A stretch of 15,413 bases of DNA, taken from contig WFPV01000040.1 in the NCBI GenBank assembly GCA_015487405.1, positions 1 to 15,413 of the forward strand, written 5' to 3'. Made by a program: the position numbers and the translations under genes. Origin of the DNA: Aquifex sp. GTDB taxonomy: Bacteria > Aquificota > Aquificia > Aquificales > Aquificaceae. Every line of letters starts with the position of its first letter. The first letter of the stretch is position 1. Shown piece after piece: positions 1 through 5,471 of the stretch. The notes below the pieces were generated by a model, which saw only the letters and a program-made list of their open reading frames with translations, was not told the DNA's origin and made no database searches.

Positions 1-74
1 CTACTAAGAAGATACTATCCTGTATAGATAAACTTAAACCGTATAAAGCTAATAAAAATTTTAACACCAACTCT
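1..74. other. 74-base edge stretch, nothing assignable
   Basis: AT-rich sequence downstream of the lipoprotein gene. No hairpin plus T-run, tRNA or recognisable gene end is seen. A frame open on the plus strand from base 3 to the TAA at 123-125 carries no recognisable motif. Confidence 0.5.
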
Positions 75-842
75 TTATTTGGTAGCATGAGGTTTTATTT
101 TAATAGAAACACCTTTACTCTCTAAACCAAACTTATTAACAGCTCTTATTTCGTATATGGTGGTTTGTTGAGGATAAGTATCTACAAATGTATTTACCTT
201 TAAAGGCTTTTTATTTATCTTCTTACCATTTTTATAGATATTAAATCCTTGTAAGTCTTCAAACTTCTTATGAAACCAATAGATAACTACTTTTCCGTCC
301 AGTATAAAATAACCTACGTCGTAGGGAGGGTCCGGAATAGGTTTAGGTTTCGGAGGAATATCTATAAAAATAGGTGCACTTTCTACATTTTCCTTTAATG
401 TTTTCGTTACTGCTATGCGGTATTTTGAATAAGTTTTTGGTATAAATGTTTCCTTATTAAATTCTTTAATGGGAAATGGTACAGGGAAAGTATTTTTTAT
501 TTTATAAATCCTAAATATCCCCTCTTCTTTTGAAATTAACTTAACAGCTCCTTTAAGCTCTTTTACACTTATTTGGGGATATTGCTTTACAGCTTTTGGA
601 ACACAAACTCTTTTACTTTTTCCCTTTATTCTTTTAACATCAAAACAAAATGCTTCTTCTTTTTGTGTAAACCAAAATCCATCAACTTTTTTAAATCCTG
701 GAACTTCTAAATTATTACCGATAACGTAAACGAATTCTCCGATTCTTTTTATTTGAAATTTTGGCTCAGGTAAAGGTTTTGGTTTTGATTTTATACCACA
801 AGAAAGTAAAGAAAGGAAAAGAAAGAAAAGGAAAAGGTTCAA
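75..842 (-). CDS. Small lipoprotein with C-terminal fibronectin-III-like domain
   Basis: Predicted envelope lipoprotein of 255 residues, function unknown. The N-terminus is a short hydrophobic signal (residues 2-14) ending in a lipobox Leu-Leu-Ser-Cys with Cys15 as the acylation site, followed by a Lys/Pro-rich linker (about 18-28). A middle region contains two cysteines (C66, C80) that could pair. After a second Pro-rich linker (162-173) comes a beta-rich segment, about 174-251, with the fibronectin type III pattern of alternating hydrophobics and a Tyr-Glu-Ile-Arg-Ala-Val-Asn stretch near the end. The start is TTG at 842, two bases after the sodA stop, so it is probably co-transcribed with sodA and perhaps coupled to it. 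No good Shine-Dalgarno was seen apart from AAAGGA further upstream. The lipoprotein assignment is firm; the FnIII assignment comes from pattern only. Confidence 0.75.
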   Translation of the reverse strand: MNLFLFFLFLSLLSCGIKSKPKPLPEPKFQIKRIGEFVYVIGNNLEVPGFKKVDGFWFTQKEEAFCFDVKRIKGKSKRVCVPKAVKQYPQISVKELKGAVKLISKEEGIFRIYKIKNTFPVPFPIKEFNKETFIPKTYSKYRIAVTKTLKENVESAPIFIDIPPKPKPIPDPPYDVGYFILDGKVVIYWFHKKFEDLQGFNIYKNGKKINKKPLKVNTFVDTYPQQTTIYEIRAVNKFGLESKGVSIKIKPHATK

Positions 843-844
843 GC

Positions 845-1486
845 TTACTTTATAAAGTCCTTTAAAGCCTCATAGGCTTTCATAGCCTTTTCAAATCTTT
901 CGTTAACAACATCCCAGTTTATGTTCTTGAAGAATGCGTCAACGTAAGGAGGTCTCTTGTTCTTGTAGTCAACGTAGTAAGCGTGCTCGTAAGTGTCTAT
1001 AACGATAAGGGGAATTAATCCAGTTAAATTGTAAACGTTGTGAGCATCAAGTCCGTTCACCACGAGCCTTCCGCTGAATATGTCAAGTCCAAGGATAGCC
1101 CATCCTCTGAAGGCTATAGCGGCTGCTTTGAGTTCGTTTGTGCAAGCATCAAGCCCTCCAAGATCTTCCTCTATTTTCTTCTTGAGTGCTTCGGAAGGTT
1201 CTCCCTTTCCACCCGGAGCGAGTATTCCGAAGTAGAGCTCATGGAGAACTACTCCCATATAGTTAAAAGTTTCTTCTACTTTTAACTCTCTATACTCAGA
1301 GTAGTTTTGATTCGCCTTGCTTCTGTCTGCAAAATTTTGGTCTGCGAGCTTTTCTTGAATTTCGTTATACTTTGCAACGTAACCTTTGTAGTGAGCTTCA
1401 AAGTGGGGCTCTATCTGTTCGTTGGAAATTCCTTCAAGATTTTGAGGCTTTAAGTGATCCTTAGGCTCCAATTTGTGAATTCCCAT
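845..1486 (-). CDS. sodA: Superoxide dismutase, Fe/Mn family
   Basis: Converts superoxide to hydrogen peroxide and oxygen in the cytoplasm. The 213-residue product contains the complete metal site of the Fe/Mn family: H28 (in EPHFEAHYKGYV), H82, D164 and H168, with second-shell H32 and Y36. The signature DxWEHAYY is present as DTYEHAYY, so Tyr replaces the common Trp. G78, four residues before H82, is where E. coli FeSOD has Gln, and H149 lies where MnSODs carry Gln; Aquifex enzymes are nevertheless reported as Fe-type. The ATG at 1486 is chosen because AGGAGGTGG lies five bases upstream; the GTG at 1495 sits inside that ribosome-binding site. No signal peptide is present. It is followed closely by a lipoprotein gene. 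The sequence closely resembles Aquifex SOD as I recall it. Confidence 0.97.
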   Translation of the reverse strand: MGIHKLEPKDHLKPQNLEGISNEQIEPHFEAHYKGYVAKYNEIQEKLADQNFADRSKANQNYSEYRELKVEETFNYMGVVLHELYFGILAPGGKGEPSEALKKKIEEDLGGLDACTNELKAAAIAFRGWAILGLDIFSGRLVVNGLDAHNVYNLTGLIPLIVIDTYEHAYYVDYKNKRPPYVDAFFKNINWDVVNERFEKAMKAYEALKDFIK

Positions 1487-1491
1487 GGTTT

Positions 1492-1500
1492 CCACCTCCT
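1492..1500 (-). promoter_or_regulatory. Shine-Dalgarno that decides the sodA start
   Basis: AGGAGGTGG on the minus strand, five bases before ATG at 1486. It is close to a full anti-16S match, and it rules out the in-frame GTG at 1495, which lies within it. Confidence 0.85.
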
Positions 1501-1525
1501 ATTAATTTTAGTGTTTCCTTTATAA

Positions 1526-1531
1526 ATTATA
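1526..1531 (-). promoter_or_regulatory. Candidate -10 box of the sodA promoter
   Basis: TATAAT on the minus strand, about 40 bases upstream of the sodA ATG and inside the 116-base divergent spacer with the DUF2892 gene. No convincing -35 hexamer was found at 16-18 bases. The implied transcript start near 1519 gives a leader of about 33 bases carrying the Shine-Dalgarno. Confidence 0.4.
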
Positions 1532-1552
1532 TCCGAACGGCTTTTTTAAGAT

Positions 1553-1581
1553 TTATGGCATAGCTCATATTGATGTAGAAT
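1553..1581 (+). promoter_or_regulatory. Candidate promoter for the DUF2892-ruvX unit
   Basis: TAGAAT at 1576-1581 with TTATGG at 1553-1558, a 17-base spacer. The -10 match is good, the -35 match is poor. A strong Shine-Dalgarno (GGGAGGGA) and the ATG at 1603 follow. The same arrangement recurs upstream of folK. Confidence 0.35.
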
Positions 1582-1602
1582 TAAGTTTAAGGGAGGGAAG
1601 CC

Positions 1603-1788
1603 ATGGAAAAGAATATGGTGCTTTGGGACAGAGTAATAAGAATTATAGTAGCAATTATATTCTTATGGCTTGCGATAACTCAGGGTGGGTGGTATTGGAT
1701 CCTCGGCATAATCGGAGTAATCTTTATCGTAACGGCTGCAATAGGTTTCTGTCCTCTGTATAAAGTCTTAGGTTTTAAAACTGGGTGA
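1603..1788 (+). CDS. DUF2892 (YgaP-type) inner membrane protein
   Basis: Membrane protein of 61 residues with two predicted helices (about 9-26 and 29-48). It carries the family's typical ends: a short polar N-terminus with a WDRVIRI segment, and GFCPLYKVLG at the C-terminus with its single Cys50. This is the whole-length signature of DUF2892, also found as the membrane anchor of rhodanese-type YgaP proteins. The biochemical role is unknown; a link to sulfur or sulfide handling is suggested only by the YgaP fusions. The ATG has a strong GGGAGGGA site upstream. The stop overlaps the GTG start of ruvX by three bases, so the two are translationally coupled. Confidence 0.88.
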   Translation: MEKNMVLWDRVIRIIVAIIFLWLAITQGGWYWILGIIGVIFIVTAAIGFCPLYKVLGFKTG

Positions 1789-2180
1789 AAGTTCTTGCAA
1801 TTGATTATGGAACTAAACGTATAGGACTCGCTATAGGGGACGAAAATCTAAAGATAGTTTCCCCAAAAGGAGTTATAAAGAGCGAGAAAGCTGTAGAAAA
1901 AATCAAGGAGATTGTTAAAGAAAGTAACGTAGGGAAAATCATTCTGGGTTTTCCCCTAACGCCGTCTGGCAAGGAAGGACAACGAGCAAAGCTCGTCAAA
2001 AAATTTTTTGAAGAGCTAAAAAAAGAACTTCCCGAAACGGAAATAATTCTGTGGGATGAACGCTGGACAACGCAGGAAGCGTTGAGGAGATTGGAAGGTT
2101 TATCCCCTAAAAAGAAAAAGGAGTTAAAGGATGTTATCGCTGCAATGATTATTTTGGAGGAGTATTTTGATAGCATTTAA
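1785..2180 (+). CDS. ruvX: RuvX/YqgF-family RNase H-fold nuclease
   Basis: Putative pre-16S rRNA nuclease, also called a Holliday-junction-resolvase-like protein. In bacteria this essential family is implicated in 5'-end maturation of 16S rRNA. The 131 residues fit the family length. Acidic residues of the RNase H fold are visible: D7 in AIDYGTKRIG, D91-E92 in DERWTT and D116 in KDVIAAMIILEEY. A conserved LGFP loop followed by SGKEGQ lies at 54-66. The start is GTG at 1785, overlapping the TGA of the DUF2892 gene, with no separate Shine-Dalgarno, so expression probably depends on coupling. An antisense frame across this gene is a codon-bias shadow. Confidence 0.93.
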   Translation: MKVLAIDYGTKRIGLAIGDENLKIVSPKGVIKSEKAVEKIKEIVKESNVGKIILGFPLTPSGKEGQRAKLVKKFFEELKKELPETEIILWDERWTTQEALRRLEGLSPKKKKELKDVIAAMIILEEYFDSI

Positions 2181-2182
2181 AG

Positions 2183-2188
2183 TATAAT
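2183..2188 (+). promoter_or_regulatory. Candidate -10 box placed for a leaderless ccl transcript
   Basis: A perfect TATAAT ends seven bases before the ATG at 2195. Transcription starting at the usual distance would begin at or next to the start codon. No -35 hexamer at 15-19 bases and no Shine-Dalgarno are visible. Confidence 0.35.
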
Positions 2189-2194
2189 TTTCCC

Positions 2195-2974
2195 ATGGCG
2201 GAAAAGAAGTGGAAAACGGCTATATCTACCCACGTCAATCACGAGCCTTACATAAGAGGTTATAGACTCTTAGACCTTGTAGGTAATCTTACTTTCTCGG
2301 AAGCCATTTACCTTTTGCTTAAAGGGGAGCTTCCTTCGGAAGCTGAAAGCAAGATGATGGACGCCATTTTCGTTTCTGTCATTGAGCACAGTATAGCTCC
2401 GCCATCCGTCATAGCTACGAGAGCGGTAATAAGTGGTGGAAACTCCCTTAACGTAGGAGTAGGTGCGGGAGTATTAGCCTTCGGTTCAGCACACGGAGGA
2501 GCTTTAGAAGACGCAATGAAATTTATGCAGGAAGGAGTTTCAAGCGGAAGACCCGTGGAGGAAATAGTCAAGGAATACTTATCCCAGAAAAAACCTATTC
2601 CCGGATACGGACACAGGTATTATAAAGAGTTTGACCCGAGAACCAAAAGGTTAATGGACTTGGCAAAGAAGTATGGATTTTACGGAAAGCACTGTGAGTT
2701 CGCAGAAAAAGTTGAGGAAGAGATATTCAAACAAAAAGGAAAAAGGATAGTCCTCAACGTTGATGGAGCTATAGCTGCAATTACCTCTGATATGGGTTTT
2801 GACTGGAGACTCGGAAAGGGCTTCTTCATTATAGGAAGAGTTCCCGGACTAGTAGCTCACGCTTACGAAGAGCTCACTCAAGAAAGACCCTTCTCCAAGA
2901 GACTCTCTGAGGAAGAATACGAATACACAGGTGTTGAACCGAGAGAGCTTCCTGAAGAGTGGAAGAAGGTATGA
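2195..2974 (+). CDS. ccl: Citryl-CoA lyase (citrate synthase superfamily; often annotated gltA)
   Basis: Probably cleaves citryl-CoA to acetyl-CoA and oxaloacetate, the second half of citrate cleavage in the reductive TCA cycle of Aquificales. At 259 residues it is far shorter than citrate synthases (about 370-430), yet begins and ends cleanly, so it is not a truncation. The three catalytic residues of the superfamily are in place: H100 (FGSAHGGALED), H140 (PGYGHRYYKEFDPR) and D190 (NVDGA). What is shortened is mainly the N-terminal large-domain region. Hydrogenobacter thermophilus has an enzyme of this size and type, working with a separate citryl-CoA synthetase whose genes are not in this window. 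Its stop overlaps the start of the TlpA gene (ATGA). The lyase rather than synthase call rests on family knowledge. Confidence 0.85.
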   Translation: MAEKKWKTAISTHVNHEPYIRGYRLLDLVGNLTFSEAIYLLLKGELPSEAESKMMDAIFVSVIEHSIAPPSVIATRAVISGGNSLNVGVGAGVLAFGSAHGGALEDAMKFMQEGVSSGRPVEEIVKEYLSQKKPIPGYGHRYYKEFDPRTKRLMDLAKKYGFYGKHCEFAEKVEEEIFKQKGKRIVLNVDGAIAAITSDMGFDWRLGKGFFIIGRVPGLVAHAYEELTQERPFSKRLSEEEYEYTGVEPRELPEEWKKV

Positions 2975-3480
2975 GACGTTTGGTTCCGGCTTTTTTAGCC
3001 CTTTTACTTTTCTTCTTAGTCCTCTATTTAGGAGTTCAAAAACGTGAAGCGGAGGTAAGGGAGCTAAAAGGGACGTTAACAGGACAGCCCGCACCAAACT
3101 TCACACTGAAAACCGCTGATGGAAAAGAGGTTTCATTAAAGGACTTTAAAGGTAAGGTAGTTCTCATAAACTTCTGGGCAACCTGGTGTCCACCCTGCAG
3201 GGAAGAGCTTCCGTTGTTTGAAAAAATCTATGAAAAGTATAAGGATAAAGGGTTCGTTATTCTCGCTATAAATACGGACCCCGAAAATCTAAAAGACTTT
3301 ATGAAAGATTTTGGAGTTAAACTTACCTTCCCTATCCTTATCGGAGATGACAAAATACTTGATTTATATCCCGTAAGAGGACTTCCTACATCCTTCCTTA
3401 TAGACAGAGAAGGGAAAATAGTAAAAGTCAGACTCGGTATTTACAGAGATCTTGAGGAAGACCTAAGAAAACTCCTATAG
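2971..3480 (+). CDS. TlpA/ResA-type membrane-anchored thioredoxin
   Basis: Extracytoplasmic thiol-disulfide oxidoreductase of 169 residues. An uncleaved-looking anchor (residues 5-22) is followed by a thioredoxin fold with the active site W72-C73-P74-P75-C76 and the cis-Pro loop at G137-L138-P139-T140. The segment near 38-60 (GQPAPNFTL...KDFKGK) is typical of the AhpC/TSA-like TlpA and ResA proteins. These keep cytochrome-c or CuA cysteines reduced. The ATG at 2971 overlaps the ccl stop, with a GGAAGAAGG stretch just before it; a GTG at 2959 would add four residues and is less likely. Its position before ctaA and ctaB suggests a role in oxidase maturation rather than general thiol chemistry; this is inference. 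Confidence 0.9.
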   Translation: MRRLVPAFLALLLFFLVLYLGVQKREAEVRELKGTLTGQPAPNFTLKTADGKEVSLKDFKGKVVLINFWATWCPPCREELPLFEKIYEKYKDKGFVILAINTDPENLKDFMKDFGVKLTFPILIGDDKILDLYPVRGLPTSFLIDREGKIVKVRLGIYRDLEEDLRKLL

Positions 3481-3499
3481 TGGTTAGTGTTTACTATTT

Positions 3500-3727
3500 A
3501 TGCTATTATTTAAATTAATGTTTCAAGAAGATAAAGGGAAGCTTATCTTAGGACTATTGCTTTTTGCCTTTGTCATCTTTATTGTAGTTTTCACAATATA
3601 TATGTATATTGCTTACCCTAAGAATAGGGAGTATTTCCTTCAAAGGCTTGAAAATGCTAGACAGGTAAATCCCATAAAGGAAAGTATAGAAATGCTAAAG
3701 AAAAAAAAGAAGGAGGAGAATAGATGA
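3500..3727 (+). CDS. Small single-span membrane protein upstream of ctaA, family not recognised
   Basis: Up to 75 residues with one strong transmembrane helix (about 15-38), a short polar N-terminus and a basic C-terminal tail ending in a Lys/Glu-rich run (about 66-74). No known motif was seen. It carries neither a Cys pair nor a His motif that would suggest a metal chaperone. The ATG at 3500 has no Shine-Dalgarno; a second in-frame ATG at 3518 (69 residues) is equally possible because a -10-like TACTAT lies at 3492-3497. The 3' end overlaps the ctaA start by four bases and holds the ctaA ribosome-binding site, so it is part of the heme A/O gene block. It could be an assembly factor or a small oxidase subunit; no assignment is made. 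Confidence 0.7.
   Translation: MLLFKLMFQEDKGKLILGLLLFAFVIFIVVFTIYMYIAYPKNREYFLQRLENARQVNPIKESIEMLKKKKKEENR
3711..3716 (+). promoter_or_regulatory. Shine-Dalgarno of ctaA inside the preceding gene
   Basis: AGGAGG seven bases before the ATG at 3724. It lies in the Lys/Glu codons at the end of the 75-residue gene and supports ATGA coupling. Confidence 0.7.
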
Positions 3728-4599
3728 AAATGCTCCGTGTGTTGATAATTTTCTCAGTCCTGTTTACTTACATTCTTATGGTTTTTGGAGGAATAGTTAC
3801 TTCAACCGGTTCAGGATTGGGATGCCCCGACTGGCCCCTATGCCACGGGCAACTTTTACCCTTCCAATTGAGAGAGGAAATTCCCACTCCTCCTGCTCCT
3901 ATGGTTGTTGAAACCCATCTACAGCCCTGGATAGAGCAAATTCACAGAATCCTTGGGGGAATTACGGGAATTCTTTACTTACTTTCACTTATTTACGCTT
4001 TTAAAGTTAGAAATTCTTTTGTTAAAAAAGCTTTCAGCTTTATCTTCTTAGCTTTAATATTTGAAGCTTTATTAGGTATGCGCGTTGTTGTTACCGAAGC
4101 CCCTCTCCTGAGGGAATTGCTTGACTACGTATACACTACGTCACACCTTATTCTTTCGGTATTTATCTTGTCAACGATTACCATAACATTCTTTTACGTG
4201 AAGAACTATGGTAGAGGAGTTTCAGAAATATTACCTTACAGTGAAGCCCTATATGTGGCTACTATGTTCCAGATGCTTCTTGGTATATTCGTGAGATACG
4301 TAAAGGCAATAGAATATAACCAGTTTGTTTACTACCTTCACATAACGTATGCTGGACTGCTTGTAATTCTCGCACTTTTTATTCTCTTCAAAAAACCTTC
4401 TAAGGAAGCGCTGATAACCTTAACTCTTTTTGTAGCTCAAATCTTAGCCGGCGTTATAACGGTTCTTTCTAAATTTTATCTGCCTTACCTCTTTCTTCAT
4501 ATAGCGATAGGTTTCTTTATAGTTATATGGGTGTCTTACATAGTTGCACCACATGTTCTTAAAACATACACTGAATTTAGAGGTGTTTATTATGAGTGA
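3724..4599 (+). CDS. ctaA: Heme A synthase
   Basis: Integral membrane enzyme that oxidises the C8 methyl group of heme O to a formyl group, giving heme A. The 291 residues form about eight predicted helices. Family hallmarks: GGIVTSTGSGLGCPDWPLC near the N-terminus, with the extracytoplasmic Cys pair C34 and C40; the catalytic Glu and heme-ligand His in E71-Q-I-H74; and further conserved heme histidines H141 (TTSHL), H206 (YYLHITYAG) and H259 (LFLHIAIG). The pattern matches the two-heme architecture known from Bacillus CtaA. The ATG at 3724 has AGGAGG upstream; a second ATG two codons later is possible. The gene overlaps the unknown small gene before it and ctaB after it. Confidence 0.95.
   Translation: MKMLRVLIIFSVLFTYILMVFGGIVTSTGSGLGCPDWPLCHGQLLPFQLREEIPTPPAPMVVETHLQPWIEQIHRILGGITGILYLLSLIYAFKVRNSFVKKAFSFIFLALIFEALLGMRVVVTEAPLLRELLDYVYTTSHLILSVFILSTITITFFYVKNYGRGVSEILPYSEALYVATMFQMLLGIFVRYVKAIEYNQFVYYLHITYAGLLVILALFILFKKPSKEALITLTLFVAQILAGVITVLSKFYLPYLFLHIAIGFFIVIWVSYIVAPHVLKTYTEFRGVYYE
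4579..4585 (+). promoter_or_regulatory. Shine-Dalgarno that decides the ctaB start
   Basis: AGAGGTG six bases before ATG at 4592, within the last codons of ctaA. It supports this ATG over an in-frame TTG at 4544, which would add sixteen residues unlike the family N-terminus. Confidence 0.65.
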
Positions 4600-5470
4600 G
4601 AAGGCGATAGCAAGGGTGTACCTGTTGAGAGAGTATTTAGCTCTCACCAAGCCAGGAATAGTTACCTTAGTACTAATAACCACCTTGGGCGGTATGTATC
4701 TCGGCTCAAAGGGAAGTCTAAATCCTTCTCTCGTCTTTTGGACACTTCTGGGAACGGGGCTTGCAGCGGCAGGTTCGGCTGTCCTTAATATGGTTATAGA
4801 TAGAGATATTGATAAGCTTATGAATAGAACGGCATCTCGCCCCATTCCCAAGGGTATGATTGACCCTGCAAAAGCCCTTATTTTTGGAATAATTCTTCAA
4901 GCCCTCGCTTACATAATTCTCATTACATTCGTAGGATGGCTACCTACACTCCTTGTAACTGTAGCTTCTTTTTCTTACGTTGTTTTATATTCCCTTATGC
5001 TAAAGCGAAAAAATCCCATAGCTACAGAGATAGGTGGAATCTCCGGCGCACTTCCACCGGTCGTTGGATACGTAGCTTCGTCAGGACAAATAGATATTAA
5101 CGCCTGGGCTCTCTTTCTGCTTATGTATATGTGGCAACCTCCCCACTTCTGGGTTCTTGCATTGAAGTATAGGGACGACTACAGAAGAGCAGGAATCCCT
5201 ACTCTGCCTGTGGCAAGGGGTGTATTTATAACGAAAGTGAAAACCTTAATCTACACAGTTTCTCTTTTCCCAATAAGTTTTATCCCATACTTCACAGGCT
5301 TAGTTGGAGACCTTTATCTGTTTACCGCAATAGTGCTAAATCTCCTTTACATAGGATTGACTCTAAAGTTTGTGTTCTCAAAAAAGGAAGAAGATATGAG
5401 GCTATTCTTTTTCTCCATACTCTACCTAAGCATCCTTTTTGGAATGATGATTTTTGATATGGTGAGGTAG
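4592..5470 (+). CDS. ctaB: Protoheme IX farnesyltransferase (heme O synthase)
   Basis: UbiA-superfamily prenyltransferase that adds a farnesyl group to heme B, giving heme O, the substrate of CtaA. The 292-residue product has about nine predicted helices. Diagnostic segments: YLALTKPGIV near the N-terminus; the first Asp-rich loop NMVIDRDIDKLMNRTASRP (N-x3-D-x3-D, Mg-diphosphate binding); then KRKNPIATEIGG, a GALPPVVGY segment and MWQPPHFWVLALKYRDDYRR, the second conserved loop. The start at ATG 4592 overlaps the end of ctaA by eight bases. Placement directly behind ctaA gives the substrate-to-product pair for heme A. The next gene begins two bases after the stop. Confidence 0.95.
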   Translation: MSEKAIARVYLLREYLALTKPGIVTLVLITTLGGMYLGSKGSLNPSLVFWTLLGTGLAAAGSAVLNMVIDRDIDKLMNRTASRPIPKGMIDPAKALIFGIILQALAYIILITFVGWLPTLLVTVASFSYVVLYSLMLKRKNPIATEIGGISGALPPVVGYVASSGQIDINAWALFLLMYMWQPPHFWVLALKYRDDYRRAGIPTLPVARGVFITKVKTLIYTVSLFPISFIPYFTGLVGDLYLFTAIVLNLLYIGLTLKFVFSKKEEDMRLFFFSILYLSILFGMMIFDMVR

Positions 5471-5471
5471 T

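Noticed and set aside
3..125. Open plus-strand frame of 41 codons that could be the tail of a gene entering from the left
   Set aside because: No recognisable motif, and the last 51 bases overlap the lipoprotein coding region; at this AT content such a run is not compelling.
1487..1495. GTG at 1495 as sodA start
   Set aside because: It falls inside the Shine-Dalgarno AGGAGGTGG; ATG at 1486 gives the family N-terminus.
1555..1575. TGGCATA-like element resembling a sigma-54 promoter
   Set aside because: The -12 GC is absent at the required spacing (ATAT is found instead), so the essential GG/GC pair is incomplete.
1805..2176. 123-codon antisense frame opposite ruvX
   Set aside because: It mirrors the ruvX codons, has no start signal, and its Ser/Phe-rich product has no motif.
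2195..2974. Truncated or degraded citrate synthase
   Set aside because: The gene has clean ends, intact catalytic residues and the known size of citryl-CoA lyase.
4544..4591. TTG at 4544 as ctaB start
   Set aside because: It would add sixteen residues unlike the family and ignore the AGAGGTG site before ATG 4592.
4444..4900. Antisense frames opposite the ctaA/ctaB junction
   Set aside because: They lie across well-conserved coding sequence of both genes and show no ribosome-binding site or family pattern.
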